Origin: Lingula anatina
Lineage: Eukaryota > Brachiopoda > Lingulata > Lingulida > Lingulidae
Length of the DNA stretch: 64,000 bases
NCBI RefSeq assembly: GCF_001039355.2
Contig: NW_019775147.1
Span: forward strand, 376,255 to 440,254
Direction: 5' to 3'
Each line of letters begins with the position of its first letter. The stretch's first letter is position 1. This document shows positions 12,401 to 27,400 of this stretch, piece by piece. The translations under genes were made by a program, and so were the position numbers. The notes under the pieces were generated by a model. The model was not told where the DNA came from. It did no database searches and saw nothing but the letters and a program-made list of their open reading frames with translations.

Positions 12401-15400
12401 GTTATGAAAGCTGCTACCACTTAAAAACCTACCCCCCCCCAACCCCCCATAGGGTAATTACATGTTAGGCCCTCTAACTGTGTAAAGGTATGACTGTATT
12501 GCCGAGGTTTATCACTCAATGTTGAAACGGCATCAAACATGAAAATATAATGTGGAGTTTACTTAATAACCTGGCCTCATAAACAATTATAATTGCAGTT
12601 TATTTTCCCCGAGCCACAGATTAGTGATTGCATACAGCGATTTCTAGGGGCAAATGTAAAAAAAGTGGTTGTGGGCATCACATAAAAGTACATGAACAAT
12701 TTGGCAATCTTGATAATGTCTGACACATAATAAACGTACAGAATGAGTAGGTTAGCACTGCATACTTGAAATCCCACAGGGTGGGATACAATAATTTTGT
12801 AAAAGACTATGAGTGTACCCTGTGTTTAGAGAGTACAGTTAACCTATGAGAACTACAGCAACGCAGTTTATGTAACATGATATTGATGTTGATGTTGACA
12901 TGATCAGTGCAATGACCAAGATACCTGATACATTGATTTTCTGTAGAGAGTTTGGGCTACTAGTATGAGATTTACAGTAGATGTATGTAGTTGTACATGT
13001 TACAAGTCATCTCATATTTTAAGCTTTTCAAGCTTTCCATATTCACAATGTCATAATGTTCTGAATGGATATTGATTACCGGTGGTGTGCTGGTTAGAAT
13101 AATGTGACAGACAATAGACAAACAATTGAGTCACGCAATCATGTTTAGCACTGACATTGTTCTTTAAATGTTTTAAGCTTTTTCTGTGGAAGCACGAAAC
13201 TTCCAAGATTTTAAATTCAGTCCCAGTGGGGCCAAATAAAGGCAGTCTCAGGACCCTTGGCAGATAAAATGTTGGGTCTTACAATTATTAAATGTTCAAA
13301 GACTGAACCAAAAAACTCGTCTCAGGTATGTGCTATCAATCTCTTTAAAATGATATTAATTTGATGTAATTTACAATGAAACTAGCCATTTTTTTTTTTT
13401 CTTTTAGATAAATTATTCCCCATCTGTAGGCACAGAGGAGCTTCACCATGTTGTTGAGGAAAGAGATCAGCTGAGGAGAGAAGTTGAAAAACTTAAGGTT
13501 TGAAATTTTAATATCTATCTATCTATCTATCTATCTTCAGATAACAGTAATTTTCAATCAGTAATGTTAAACTCATATTCAAATGCCATATAATATAATG
13601 ACTGCATATTGTTTGATTTGCTTTAGGTTTTGTTGCGTGAAAAAGAGAAAACATGTCAATCAGCAGAACAGGAATTGCTAAGGCTTCGGAGGGTGAGTGA
13701 CTTGCAGGCTTAAAAAAATTATGCAATTTATAAGTTAAGTATTTTATTTCCTTTTTTATTTTAGGTTAATACCATATATCACATGCAAAATATTAAAGCA
13801 TTCCATGAAGTACCTTTTTGGAATTTGAAATTGTCTTAACTTTGAATTTCTTGCGTATTGGACAAACCATAGATACAAAATATTTTCTAAAAAAAAAAAA
13901 TGTAACTTCGTGCCAAATGAGATCTCTGCCTGTGGCTAGCATAGAACAAGTGCAGGATGCCAACCTTTCAAAGTAGAGATTTGACCAATGCTGAAAAGAC
14001 ATGCTCACAGCACGCAGATAGCACTTGCATTTACCATGAGAAACCAATTTGAATTATTTGTATCATCACAGTGGTAAAGGGTGAACTTAAATAAAAGAGA
14101 GAGCCATAAGAATCACTAATTTTTAGTATCATGCTTTGATTTGTCATATATAATGAGTTTATTCAACCAGTATACTGTGGACTTGAGAATGCATTTTAAT
14201 AATATTTAAGAGAAGCATCAAGGGTGAAGCATACACAAGTAGTGCATGTGCAACAGTAATTTGTCTCTGGAAAGACAGAGATAATATATATATAAAGAAA
14301 ACTTATGGAATGCAGCATTTTAATAATATAAAAAGGTCTAGCCGGAAAAGCTCAAGGTGCCAGGAAAACTTGTGGACATTTTTCATCTATACACACAAAC
14401 TTCCTATTAATTTTCTTTTAAAATGGCATATCAAGACAGTTACTGTTACAGTAGTGTTTTTAACAGTAAATAATACCCAAGAATACTACTTTTCAATCTA
14501 AATAAACAAATTTTTATATCCAGTGCTAAACATGTACTCAATTCATAGAAACAACAACAAAAAATAAAAAATAAATAAATAAATAAAATCATGTATCATG
14601 CAGATGTCATGCCAAAGAAGCATGGTCAGCTAATTTGAGCTAGATTGAGCATAACAAGAATATGAGCTCCAGACTTTACAGAAGCTGATAATCTGATTAG
14701 TTCAGTTTAATTGTCAGATTGCTGATAAGGATATACCTGATCATAATATACTAGTTCAGATTATTCTATAGTATGATATGTCCTTCCTGTTACCATTTCA
14801 ATTTAAGGTTTTATGATTATCAAAGTACCAAAAATGAGGTGTTTCGTGCATCTACCTTTTTAAAAATTAAAAACAAAACAAAACAAAAAATCATCTAAAA
14901 AATATAAAACATAGGCCTTTACATTTTCTGTGAAAAACATAAGCACCTCAGAGTGTTTATCATCAGTTAAACCTGTCAGCTATTTTGAAGTAAGACAACA
15001 AGCAGTATGGGGCATAACTTCATCTTTGAACAAGATCTTATTACCAAAATTGGCATAGGTGACAATAAGTGTATGGGCTTCGTCCCTATATCGTCATTTT
15101 ATTTAATATTTTTGTCATGGAGTCATGAGCTGCATCATTGAAACAAAGGTATTATTTTGCCTTTTTAAGAATAAATCTTAACTAAGGCCTTACAGAAAAA
15201 TTACTGAAGTACTTAGTGATATCATTAAATTGACATTGAAATGTTGTTTGTGGATGCTCAGGTAGAGAAGAAATCTGAAAAAAAAAAAACAATTTTGCAA
15301 TTTTTACAACAATCTTACAGCTATGACATTATTATTAAATAACATTGAATTTTGTGTCACTTCTGAATCAAAGAAATTTAGTCAGTGAACACTGAATGTT

Positions 15401-18400
15401 CATCTATTATCCATTACAGGTATGTAGTAACAGCAACTGAGGAGTTAGATATGTAGTAACAGCAACTGAGGAGTTATCTAACCCTGAACCTGTTAATTGC
15501 TACCCCCTGCACAACNTTCTAGATTACAATAAATATTGCCTTTTCATTATTTGAGGCTTTTCATTTATTTTATATACATTTGACAATGTGTTGTACATTT
15601 GTTCTATTGAGAACCTGTAGAAAACAATTGAATTCATGTAATAATAATAACTTATCGTAATTTGTTATGATATTATTAACATGCATTTTCAAGTATCCCT
15701 GGTCAAAGAAAAATATAATTACATTGTTTCATTACTTGACAACTATTTGGTATCCTGAATTTTCATAATTTAGTTCAGGCAGTAATATACCTATTTCAAA
15801 CTAAAAATTTCCTTATTTGTTATTACTTACATATTCAAAACAAAGAATTATTATAATAAAGTTTTAAAAAAGCTATCTAAGAAGAGAAAAGGTATGTCCT
15901 TATTTCCAGGTGTAAGTTACCAGTGGCAAAATGGTTTATTTATTTATTTATACTTTCAGGTTTTCTGCCTAACAGTAGACCTGGAACTCCATATGGCAGT
16001 GCCCTGCATCCTGAACGAATACCAGCTCAAACCATGTATGGGTCCGTCCAGTCTCCACTTGACCCGTCCCCTGTGTTGGCGGGAAACCCAGGTCGAGGTG
16101 CCCCTGCCCAGTTCCCATTTCAGCCGACGAACTCTTCCTCTGCCAAATTATCCCTTGATCCACAAGTCCGTCTTAAAGTGGAAAAGTTAGAAGTGGTAAG
16201 TACAGTGTATTGACCTTGTGGAGTATGGTATCTTCAGGTCCTTAACCAGGGTGGGGGGTTGAAAGAACCCCCCTTTTTGCTGGGAAAAGGTCTTGTCTGA
16301 GTAAAATTTTATTGAGGTATATGAAGGTTTCGTGGTAAAAGGTCCACTTTTTCAGAAAAAGTACCTCCCTTTTGAAATTGCTGGCTGTGAGCCTGTTCTT
16401 GCTATTAAAAATAACATATAATTACTAACTGGGTCATGGTTTAATTAACAAATGATTTTCTGTTTAGATTAAGATTTATAACATTAAACGTATTTATTTA
16501 CATTTATACCTAGTAAGTCTGAAAATGCTGTTTTGTCAGATTTCATTTTTAAATTACTAGAACTCAGAATATTAAAAAGTAATTTCTCTTCACTCAACAG
16601 CTTTAGTCTTAGTTGTCAATATTAGACAATTCAATGCACTCTTGTCAAATTAAGTGCAAAATATCTCCCAAGCAAAAGGGAATATAGGAAAAGTTACTAT
16701 AATGAAAGTCTGACTGAAAGTCTTTTTTGTTTTCCATACAGTCAAAGAGCTGTGCTATTTCTAAAAATACAATTTTGCAATGGTCAGCGGTGAACATTTT
16801 CAAAATAAAGTGTGTAATACTCCAAAATTAGCAGAGATACACCCATAGTAACTATTTAACTTGAATAGCTGCTAGCAAATCATATACTGTATGTCCAAAA
16901 CTGGCAGATATACATCCATAGTTAATATTGAACTTGAATAGGAAATCAAATATTGGCCATCTTTATATGACCTTGAATTTGAACCTTTGGCATGCTTTTG
17001 CTCTAAATGCACTTTGCATATTAAGCAGACCCTATCTGTCCACAACCAAAACAGGTACATCCATAGCCACCATTTAGCTTCAATGAGGTTAAGTTTGCTG
17101 GTGGTACAGTACCTGGTGGCGGTATTGCCGCTCTGATCCCCTAGTTCTCATAACATAACACAGCTGATGAAATTCTTCTCTGACTTTCTGGAACTCTTGT
17201 TGTCAACATCATGATATCATTTTCATTCTGATCAAATTGAAAGATATTGACACAAAAACTTGAATTTAGCTATAGACAAACATGCAATGAAACCTCTAGT
17301 TCACAACCTGCAAAATTACCCTATAAATAACAAGAAGATTACTTCTGAGAGGTTTGGTAAAATGAATAGAACAGGTCTTTCATTTGTTTGCCGTGTCCTT
17401 ATAAACCAGCCTTAAAATATAACTTGACCCGGCCCAGGGCATTTTACCCACAAACTTTCCTGTTGTGGTAAAAGCCATAAAAGAGAAGTTTGGTAAATGA
17501 CGAATAACAATTTGTAAAATGTGCTTTGCCCTTTTTNTTTTGCGTATTTTGAAAATTCTTGTTGATTGCATTTTTATAGTTTGTCAAGCATAAGACTGGT
17601 GGCTGTGTCCCTTATTTTGTGTATGTGGGGGTCTATACGAATGCGCTTGCTCCAGCTGGTGGTACAATATTCGGAGGCGGTATCGCCTCTCTGATCCTCT
17701 AGTTTCACTGTTGTAATGAGACATTGTAAGTTTGTGATTTAATTTCAGACATGAGCTTTTTTTAGTTTTCTACATGACCCTAGGTTACATGATGGTATTA
17801 CATGTAGGTATCATAATTAATGTTCAGAGGTTTTTTCCTTCATTAAAACCAAGGCTGATGTCTGTAATCATTATAATCATTGGGAATGGTTGTTATTTTG
17901 GAATCATAATACACTCTGGTATTTGAAACTGATAAACACATTTGATATAGGTTAAGGACACCATTTTTTTGTCTGTGCATGGAAAGAAAACAAGAAAATA
18001 TGCATTGAATTGGGCCCTTTGTGACCAATTAATTAACAACTTACAGAGTGCTCAGAGATAAACATATCGCACTGCATGGGTTGATCTAACTCTGTGGAAG
18101 ATTCTTCCGAAGTGCAATATATTGCTGTAATCAGCTTAAATGTCTGCCATACCTCCTTGAGTTGCTTGGGGGTAAGTAACTAATTGACTAGCCACTCCTG
18201 GAGGTGTGGTAGACAATTAAGCTGATAACACTGAATACACTTCAAATTAGTGAGAACCCCCTTACAGAGTTGGATGGATCCAGGTTGTATGATGTTTGAA
18301 GCTGACCGTGTTCTTAGCAGCAGGATGAAGAACCTGTGAAAGGGAGCAAACCATTATGACTTAATTGCATGTTAGGACCCTTTAACCTGGACCAGTCTAG

Positions 18401-21400
18401 ACTTGATCAATGAGTGCATTCAGAACAGCGGACTAACAGGATCAAATATGGCGACCCACTAAAAAGCTTGTTGCTTATTTCCTGATTAGACACTGATTCC
18501 CTGTGGGAATTAAGCAACAAGCATTCAAGTGGGTCAGGCATATTTGATCTGCTGATCTGTTAGTGCGCTGTTCTGAATGTGCTCAATGAAATATTAATTG
18601 TGGAGCTCTGTGTAGTCTAAGGTGCCTTCGATTGCCAGTAATAAGGCTTTTTTGATCGTGATGTTTTTGAAGGGACTGCCTTGATTGGTTAGCAGTACTC
18701 TCTCGTGCTCTTCTACCAAGTTTCCTATGATAGTAACAGTCAAGGTCCCAAGAGAGGTGTCAATTTGATTGCTCCTATTGGCCTACCAAATCAGATTTTA
18801 GATCGATCTATCCCTGTGGGGAGTCTCACTAGATTACTGTCAGCTTAGCCAGCTTAAGTGTCTGTCCCGCCTACTAATAGCTGTAAGGAGGTAATTAACT
18901 ACCATGCGCGCTCGGCTGACATCAATTTAGCGTGAACACCCAGGGAGTTAGGTCGATCTAGATAGATTGATCTAAATCTTTGGGAATGCACTTTTAGACC
19001 CCATTTCCAGAGATTAGATCGATCTACTTTAGATCGACCTAACTCCCTGGGGGTTCACGCTAAATATCTGTCAGCCGAGCGGACACGAAAGTTAATAACC
19101 CCCTTACAGCTTGTAGTAGGTGGGACGGACATTTAAGCCGGATTATCTGACAGTAATCTAGTGAGACTCCCCGCGATCTAAAAGCTCAATCTAAAAGCTC
19201 TGGGAATACAGCCATAATGTTCAAATCATGGCATATTGGCAAGGAATGTGAAGTTTGTGGGCAAAAGTAATTACTTTGGGATATTTGGGATTTAAAACAC
19301 TCCAAATATTTTACACTCCCAAAAATGGAATAGCATGTTCATTTCTAAGCATATATTTTGGCCAGACTGGACATGGTGTAAAAAGAGCTTTTAGTGTACT
19401 TCTCATTCCTCTGTAGAGTTCAGAACTCATACAGATCGAAATATCCCCCTTCCCATAGAGGAGCATTTTTATTAGACATTTTTCTCTACATTTGCAAAAC
19501 CATGTGACCACTTTTCTTATAACACTATTAATCAGGGGTGGATCCAGATATATTTTCTGACAGTCTTCCAAATTATCTTTGTTAATCCATCCTCCATTTT
19601 TGATTGTCTTCCGACAGCAAAAATTGGATACCCATCAGTGTAAACTTGAAAATCTGACCATCTTCTGGAAGACCCAAAAGCCTAAATCCTGATAGCTTTT
19701 ATATTATGGAACATATAATTATTCTTTTTTGCTTTGCACTGTAATTGTATGATTGTAGAAGATAACAATTTTGTTTCCAGGCATTGAAGTATTTGGGTTT
19801 AGAGCCAACTCCAGAGCAGCAGTATGAGTTAAGGAGGCACCTGCACCTGGATTCCTCAGGCTGTGTCAACTATGGAGGTAAATACATACCTGATAGGAAA
19901 GCAGGAATTAAGGATATGCTGCTGGTTTGTGCAAGGACATTCTTGGTTTGTGGTTTCTGCTCAGAAGGTGGCATCCTCTCAAATAATTTGTTTTATTGAT
20001 TTTGGCCTTCTGAAGTTGGATGCTGATCAGTAAATGAAAATGTTGTGGGTTATGTGAAATATGGTAATTTTCTTTGATAAAATATAAAGTGGGTGTATGT
20101 ATGAGTGTTTGTGTGTGAGTGCCTGCATGAATGCTTTCATGTTTATGTGTTATTGTACTTTCATTTTATGAATAACCATTCAATAAAAAAAAAATAACAT
20201 GTAGACATTTTTTTGCTTATTCAGAGTTTGTACAAGTTGCCAGGGAGATGTTTAAGTTTCAATTGAAAGATTGTGATATGAAGACGTCAACAGCATGTCA
20301 CAATGACTTCAGAGATTTCACACAGCCACCAGCCTTCAAACCAGAGGTCAGTCACTGCCCTGTGGTCACCTATTGCACTTATAAATTTTTAAATCCTATA
20401 TATATGCATATTATTGACTTGTAGTGGAGGGTCTGTGGCATTGGGTATTTAACTTTAAGTAAAGGATGGTCATAGCTTAGACCTTGAAGTAGCAGGGTCT
20501 GGTTCATAAGAATAAGACATATTAAGCCAAAAGTTACATCTAAATCATTTTCATGTATTGAGCATGTCAAACAGTAGTGGCTCGATCAGGGTATCTATGA
20601 ATGTGAGATTTTGAACTTCTTTGAGGTTTAGAAACATTTCTATTTACAGGAATAACTGGAAGAAATCAAGATAGGTTTACTTGTAAATTGTCATGTATAT
20701 AAACAATCTAAATTTAAATCTAAGTTTGTTCATATTAGTTTAGCCAATTAATCAACTTCCACAGAAAGGAAGCAAAGTTATGAAAGCTGCTACCACTTAA
20801 AAACCTACCCCCCCCCAACCCCCCATAGGGTAATTACATGTTAGGCCCTCTAACTGTGTAAAGGTATGACTGTATTGCCGAGGTTTATCACTCAATGTTG
20901 AAACGGCATCAAACATGAAAATATAATGTGGAGTTTACTTAATAACCTGGCCTCATAAACAATTATAATTGCAGTTTATTTTCCCCGAGCCACAGATTAG
21001 TGTTTGCATACAGCGATTTCTAGGGGCAAATGTAAAAAAAGTGGTTGTGGGCATCATATAAAAGTACATGAACAATTTGGCAATCTTGATAATGTCTGAC
21101 ACATAATAAACGTACAGAATGAGTAGGTTAGCACTGCATACTTGAAATCCCACAGGGTGGGATACAATAATTTTGTAAAAGACTATGAGTGTACCCTGTG
21201 TTTAGAGAGTACAGTTAACCTATGAGAACTACAGCAACGCAGTTTATGTAACATGATATTGATGTTGATGTTGACATGATCAGTGCAATGACCAAGATAC
21301 CTGATATATTGATTTTCTGTAGAAAGTATGGGCTACTAGTATGAGATTTACTGTAGATGTATGTAGTTGTACATGTTACAAGTCATCTCATATTTTAAGC

Positions 21401-24400
21401 TTTTCAAGCTTTCCATATTCCACAATGTCATAATGTTCTGAATGGATGTTGATTACCGGTGGTGTGCTAGTGAGAATAATGTGACAGACAATAGACAAAC
21501 AATTGAGTCACGCAATCATGTTTGGCACTGACATTGTTCTTTAAATGTTTTAAGCTTTTTCTGTGGAAGCACGGAACTTCCAAGATTTTAAATTCAGTCC
21601 CAGTGGGGCCAAATAAAGGAATCTCAGGACCCCTGGCAGATAAAATGTTTGGTCGTACGATTATTAAATGTTCAAAGACTGAAACAAAAAACTAATCTCA
21701 GGTATGTGCTATCAATCTCTTTAAAATGATATTAATTTGATGTAATTTACAATGAAACTAGCCATTTTTTTTTTCTTTTAGATAAATTATTCCCCATCTG
21801 TAGGCACAGAGGAGCTTCACCATGTTGTTGAGGAAAGAGATCAGCTGAGGAGAGAAGTTGAAAAACTTAAGGTTTGAAATTTTAATATCTTTCTGTCTAT
21901 CTATATATTCAAATAACAGTAATTTTTAAACAATAATGTTTGACTCATATTCAAACACCATATTATATAATGACTGCATATTGTTTGATTTGCTTTAGGT
22001 TTTGTTGCGTGAAAAAGAGAGAACATGTCAATCAGCAGAACAGGAATTGCTAAGGCTTCGAAGGGTGAGTGACTTGCAGACTTTAAAAATTTATAATGCA
22101 ATTTATAAGTTGAGATTTTTATTTCCTAAGTTATTTTAAGTTTTCCATATATCACCAAGGTATATCACATGCAAAATATAAAAGCAATTTATGAAGCACT
22201 TTTTTGGAATTTGAAATTGTCTTAACTTTGAATCACTTTTGTATTGGATGTACCATAGATGCATAAATTTTTCTAAAAAAATGTAACTGAGTGCCAAAAT
22301 GAGATCTCAGATCTCTGCCTGTAGTTAGCAGAGAGTACAATTGATAGAACAAGAGCAAATGCACACCTTTCAAAGTAAAGATTGGCCCAGTGTTTGAAAC
22401 ACATGCTCACAGCACGCAGGTAGCACTAGCATTTACCAAGAGAAACCAATTTGGAATTATTCGTATCATCACAGTGGTAAAGGAAGAACTTAAATAAAAG
22501 AAAGAGCCATAAAAGTCACTAAATTTTAGTATCATGCTTTTATTTGTCATGTATAATGAGTTTATCCACCCAGTATACTGTGGACTTGTGAATGTATTTT
22601 AATAATATTTATGAGAAGCATCGGGGGGTGAAGCATGCATTAGTAGTGCATGTGCAACAGTAATTTGTCTCTGGAAAGATAGAGATGATATACATGAAGA
22701 AAACCTATGGAATGCAGCATTTTAATAAATTAAATATAAAAAGGCCTATCCAGAAAAGCTGAAGGTGCTAGGAAAACTTGTGGATGTTTTTCATCTATAC
22801 ATACCAACATCCTATTTTCTTTTAAAATGGCATATCAAGACAGTTACTGTAGTGTTTTTAAATTATACCCAAGAAAACTACTTTGTCTATCCAAATAAAC
22901 AAAATCTGTTTAATTGCTAAACATGTACTCAATTTATAGAAACAAATAAATAAATAAATAAAATCATGCATCATGCAGATGTCATGCCACAGAAGCATGG
23001 TCAGCTACTTTGAGCTAGATTGAACATAATAAGAATATGAGCTCCAGACTTCTCAGAAGCTGATAATCTGATTAGTTCAGTTTAATTGTCAGATTACTGA
23101 TAAGATTATACCTGATTATAATATACAAGTTCAGATTGTTCTATAGTATGATATTTCCTTTCTGTTACCATTTCAATTTAAGGTTTATGATCATCAAAGT
23201 ACCAAAAATGAGGTGTTTCATGCATCTGATTATTCATCAATGCATCTACCTTAAAAAAAAAAAAACATCCTCTAAAAATATATAACATAGGCCTTTATAT
23301 TTTTCTGTGAAAAACAGAAGCACCTCAGAGTGTTTATCATCAGTTTAACCTGTCAGATATTTTGAGGTAAGACAACAAGCATTATGGGGCATAACTTCAT
23401 CTTTGAACAAGATCTTATTACCAAAATTGGCATAGTTGACAACAACTGTATGGGCTTCGGCCCTATGTTGTCATTTTATTTAAATGTTTTTGTCATGGAG
23501 TTATGAGCTGCTAATTACAATGCATCATTGAAACAAAGGTATTATTTTGCCTTTTTAAGAATAAAATCTTCACTAAGGCCTTAAAGAAAAAATACTGCAG
23601 TGTTTTGAAGTACTCAGTGATATCATTAAATTGACATTGATATGTTGTTTGTGGGTGTTCAGGTAGAGGAGAAATCTGAGAAACCAATTTTGCAATTTTT
23701 ACAACAATCTTACTGCTATGACATCATTATTTAATAACATTGAATTTTGTGTTATTTCTGAATCAAAGAAATTTAGTCAGTGAACACTGAATGTTCATCT
23801 ATTATCATAACAGGTATATAATAATAGCAGCTGAGGAGTTATCTAACCCTGAACCTGTTAATTGCTACCTCCTGCACAACAGTTAATTAGTTTTAATTAT
23901 CCCACCAAGTAACTGAGGACATGGAATTACTTTGTATTAAATTGTGAAGTCTTAGACCCCATTTCCATAGATTTTAGATTGATCTATCCCTGTGGAGAGT
24001 CTCACTAGATTACTGTCAGCTTAGTCGGCTTAAGCGTCTGTCCTGCCTACTAAAAGCTGTAAAGGGGTAATTAACTATGGTGCGCGCTCGGCTGACTGCA
24101 ATTTAGCGTGAACCCCCAGTGAGTTAGGTCGATCTAAATCGTAATCCTTGGATCGATCTAAATCTCTGGGAATGCACCCTTAACTTTACTATAGCACAGT
24201 GTTAAGGGACTATAATCTTTACATTGTGCTGTTTCTAGGAAGCTCAGGGTGCTATACACGAGAGCCGGAACTTACGCAGTAAAGTCCATCTGGCAGAGCA
24301 GGCCCAAAAGGCAGCCCGCAACATGGAGCAGGATTACGAAGAAGTTGTGCAATTACTGGAAACTGAAATCTCTGACATGAAGACTCAGCAGTCCAAACAG

Positions 24401-27400
24401 CTGGTATGTCAAGGGTTTGACAGAAAATGCCAGCAGTTGCTTGAAATAAAGTTTCTCACTTTTATCACCATTTCCGTGTGATTATGTTGGCTCGAACGAT
24501 TCACTGTTCCTTTTCTTGGTTAATTAATTTTTTTATGAATCAGTAGATTCCAATAACTTAAGGGTATGTAACTGCCTTTCCGATGGATTTTTAAAGATAC
24601 TTGAGATGGTCAAAAAACATTTGCAAACAGAGTGTGGCAATTAAGAAACTACGTCATGCATTAAAGAGATTATTGATTCATTCTAATGTTCAAATTCTCT
24701 GTAATGCATGCTGCCATCTTAAGTTTAGAGACAGGTGTTGTCATGTGTTTTGGGTGATTTTCTCTTCTTTTGAACTGTAAAAGAGAGTTTCAGAGTTGCC
24801 AGATTTTCCAAGAAACATATTAAAAATGGGGGAAATTCAAAGAAGAGGGAGTATATTCCTGTTTTCTTTTGCATTCTCTATACGAATAAACATAAATTGT
24901 CAATTGAAAGTTCCATCAGCAATATTTCTATGACAGTTAAGACAGATTTTCCTGATGGTTGTCACCATTCATATGTTTGCAACTGTTTCAGGAGAGTCCT
25001 ATTGTCCAAAAGAGGCTAGCTGTGTTGAGTTGTCAACTGCGGAAGGCTGAAGTTGCAAAGAAAACTTATGAAGTTGCCACAGAAAAACTGTTGCACTTTG
25101 CAGAAGTAGGTATTTCTAACCAGTAGTTTTGCTCAAAGTTGCCTTGTAATTGCATTTGGTGACAATAAAGCATTACACTTAAGCATACAGTGAATTTTAT
25201 ATGCTTTTTAAGTTGTTATTTCTTTAACACTTTTTAAAGATACTTAGTTTTGCTCAAACATTTAATGACATTTATAAATTATATAATAATTATACAATAT
25301 ATAAGTTGGTGATGTACGTATTAATGTGATCCTAGACTTCAACAAATTATGACAGTGTTGTTTTTTATGTGAGATTTCAAAATTCTAATAAATAAAGTAT
25401 TTATCAAATGATACTTTTCTCTTTCTAAGCTTTCATGGGAGCTTAATTTGATTAAAAAGACATGATTGTTCAGTTAGAAAATTGGCTTCTTGGATTTTTA
25501 TAGGAAATTTGATTATTTTTTCATACATTTTTGCATTTTTTCTTCTGTGCTGTCTGTATATTTGCAGGCTTTGCTGCCTGTTTTTTATTAAGTTGTTTGA
25601 ATACTTAAATTATGTGAAAATTTCAGCTTAACAGCCTTACACTTTTTCTTGATATAGTTAGGATCAAGTAACACATAGTGATAATATGACTTGTTTATTA
25701 CTTGTTTATTTTTTCTTTATATTTATTTAATTGTTTTATTTTTTCTCTCAGACTGTGCATGAGACATTGACAAGTGGAGATGGCATACATATAAGGTAGG
25801 ACCTTGTTTACAGCCGTCATTATTTCATAAACAAGTCCATAGGTGGGGTGGAGGGGGGGGGTCGAGCAGTTCAAAAGAACTGCCCTTTTTGTCAGGAAAA
25901 TGTCCATTCAGGTTAAAATTTCACCAGCTAACAAACCCACTATAAGATCATATTCCATGGTAATTATATAGTTACTATCCATACAATCTGAATGGCCCAG
26001 TGGTGCTAACAGGAATTGTATTTCAGATCTGAGTCCAGCAAGGGGGAGCAGGCTAGAGGAAGTAAGCCCCCTGGATTTTTGGCAAGGCACAAGAAGCACA
26101 CCCCTCAAACATTGGGAAAAGAAGCCAAGGAAGTTGTCAGAGCTGTTAAAGCCATTGTTGAAGTAGAACGTAAGATTTTTTCCTCTTTAAGCTTGTGTGT
26201 GTGCGTGTTTGATTACTTACTAACTGTATTGCAACTATGTTAACAGTTATTTATTGATTTATTCTGACAAATTGAATAAGACAATTTATTATTCCAGTTA
26301 AAAATGAATAATGCGGTATGACATTTGCAATTATTAGTTTGTCCTTGAACTGATTGGAAATTTAAATTTAACTGGAAAAAATTAAGCATTTCATGTTTTA
26401 ATATTCCACTGGTAAGATTAATATTTATTATATTGCTTCTCATTGTCATTAACATGTGATATGATACATGTGTATTTGTGTCAGGTTAATGGGAATACAA
26501 GGAAACAGGTTGGATGGTTATTACAGTCTTATCTGCTTTTCAATTTAAATAATAAATGATTACGTTGTGTGCCAAAGAAAACAAACAACAGAACATTCTA
26601 AATACAAAATAATAATAATAATAAAATTTAAAAAAAGGGTGCCAGTTTCATGTGAACATATTCATCAACCATTTTCAGCCTCCTTTCTGTTCCAATTTAG
26701 ACAGAAATTACAGATTCGATTCAATTTAAAATTAAAAATTTTCATCCAATTTTTCATTTGGTTTCATTTCCACTTTTTTTTTTTTAATAAGTATCGACTC
26801 TGGGTTCAGCACTGGAAATGCAAAAAAAAAAAAAAAAAAAAAAAAGATTTACTCTTACCCTAATATTAGCAATTGTGCCATTGGGCCTGAGTACATAGTA
26901 CTGAATATATGCACTGGGGGAGCGCATTCAGAACTTGGGACTAATAAATTCCCTGCGGATCAAATATGGCTGACCCACTTGAATGCTTGTTGTGTAATCC
27001 CTGCGAGGTATCTATTCAGTGTCTAGGAATTAAGCGGCAAGCTTATTAGTGGGTGGTCATATTTGATCCGCAGATCTGTTTGTCTGCTGTTCAGAATGCG
27101 CTCTTACAGTACTAGTGTAAAAGATTTTAATCTTTAAAACCAGATTATACTAACCTTAAATAATCATTAAGCTATGTGAAACTTTTATTTGTGTAGATCA
27201 GTGACAACTTATGGTTGGTATTATCCATTTTTGCCATAATTTCTGCAATTTATAAGTTTTGATTTTTTCAGGAAGCGTTATTACTCCACTGCTAGGTATA
27301 TAAAAATATTAAATGTATTTTTTCACGTTTAGATAATTTTTCATCTTCTAGCATTGCCATTTGGTTGGGAAGAGGCTTTCACAGCTGACGGCACCAAGTA

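Larger units (their letters stand above)
5820..15514. repeat. duplicated segment 1, copy A
   Basis: Near-identical to 15517-23880 in the same orientation, holding the same five STXBP4 exons. The exon at 6256-6491 differs from its partner at about 9 of 236 bases. The stretch 11.4-13.0 kb differs by under about 1 %. The copies diverge structurally at about 8330-10848 (copy A, with the LINE) against about 18215-19215 (copy B). Copy A ends at the single N at 15515, and the sequence that should follow it appears only after copy B ends at about 23880. Most simply this is allelic sequence placed in tandem by the assembler. Confidence 0.85.
15517..23880. repeat. duplicated segment 1, copy B
   Basis: Second copy of 5820-15514, beginning right after the single N at 15515. 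It carries an extra insertion with its own N at 17537 and ends where unique sequence resumes at about 23881. Relative to copy A it lacks most of the LINE and has instead a MITE and an inverted MITE pair. Confidence 0.85.
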
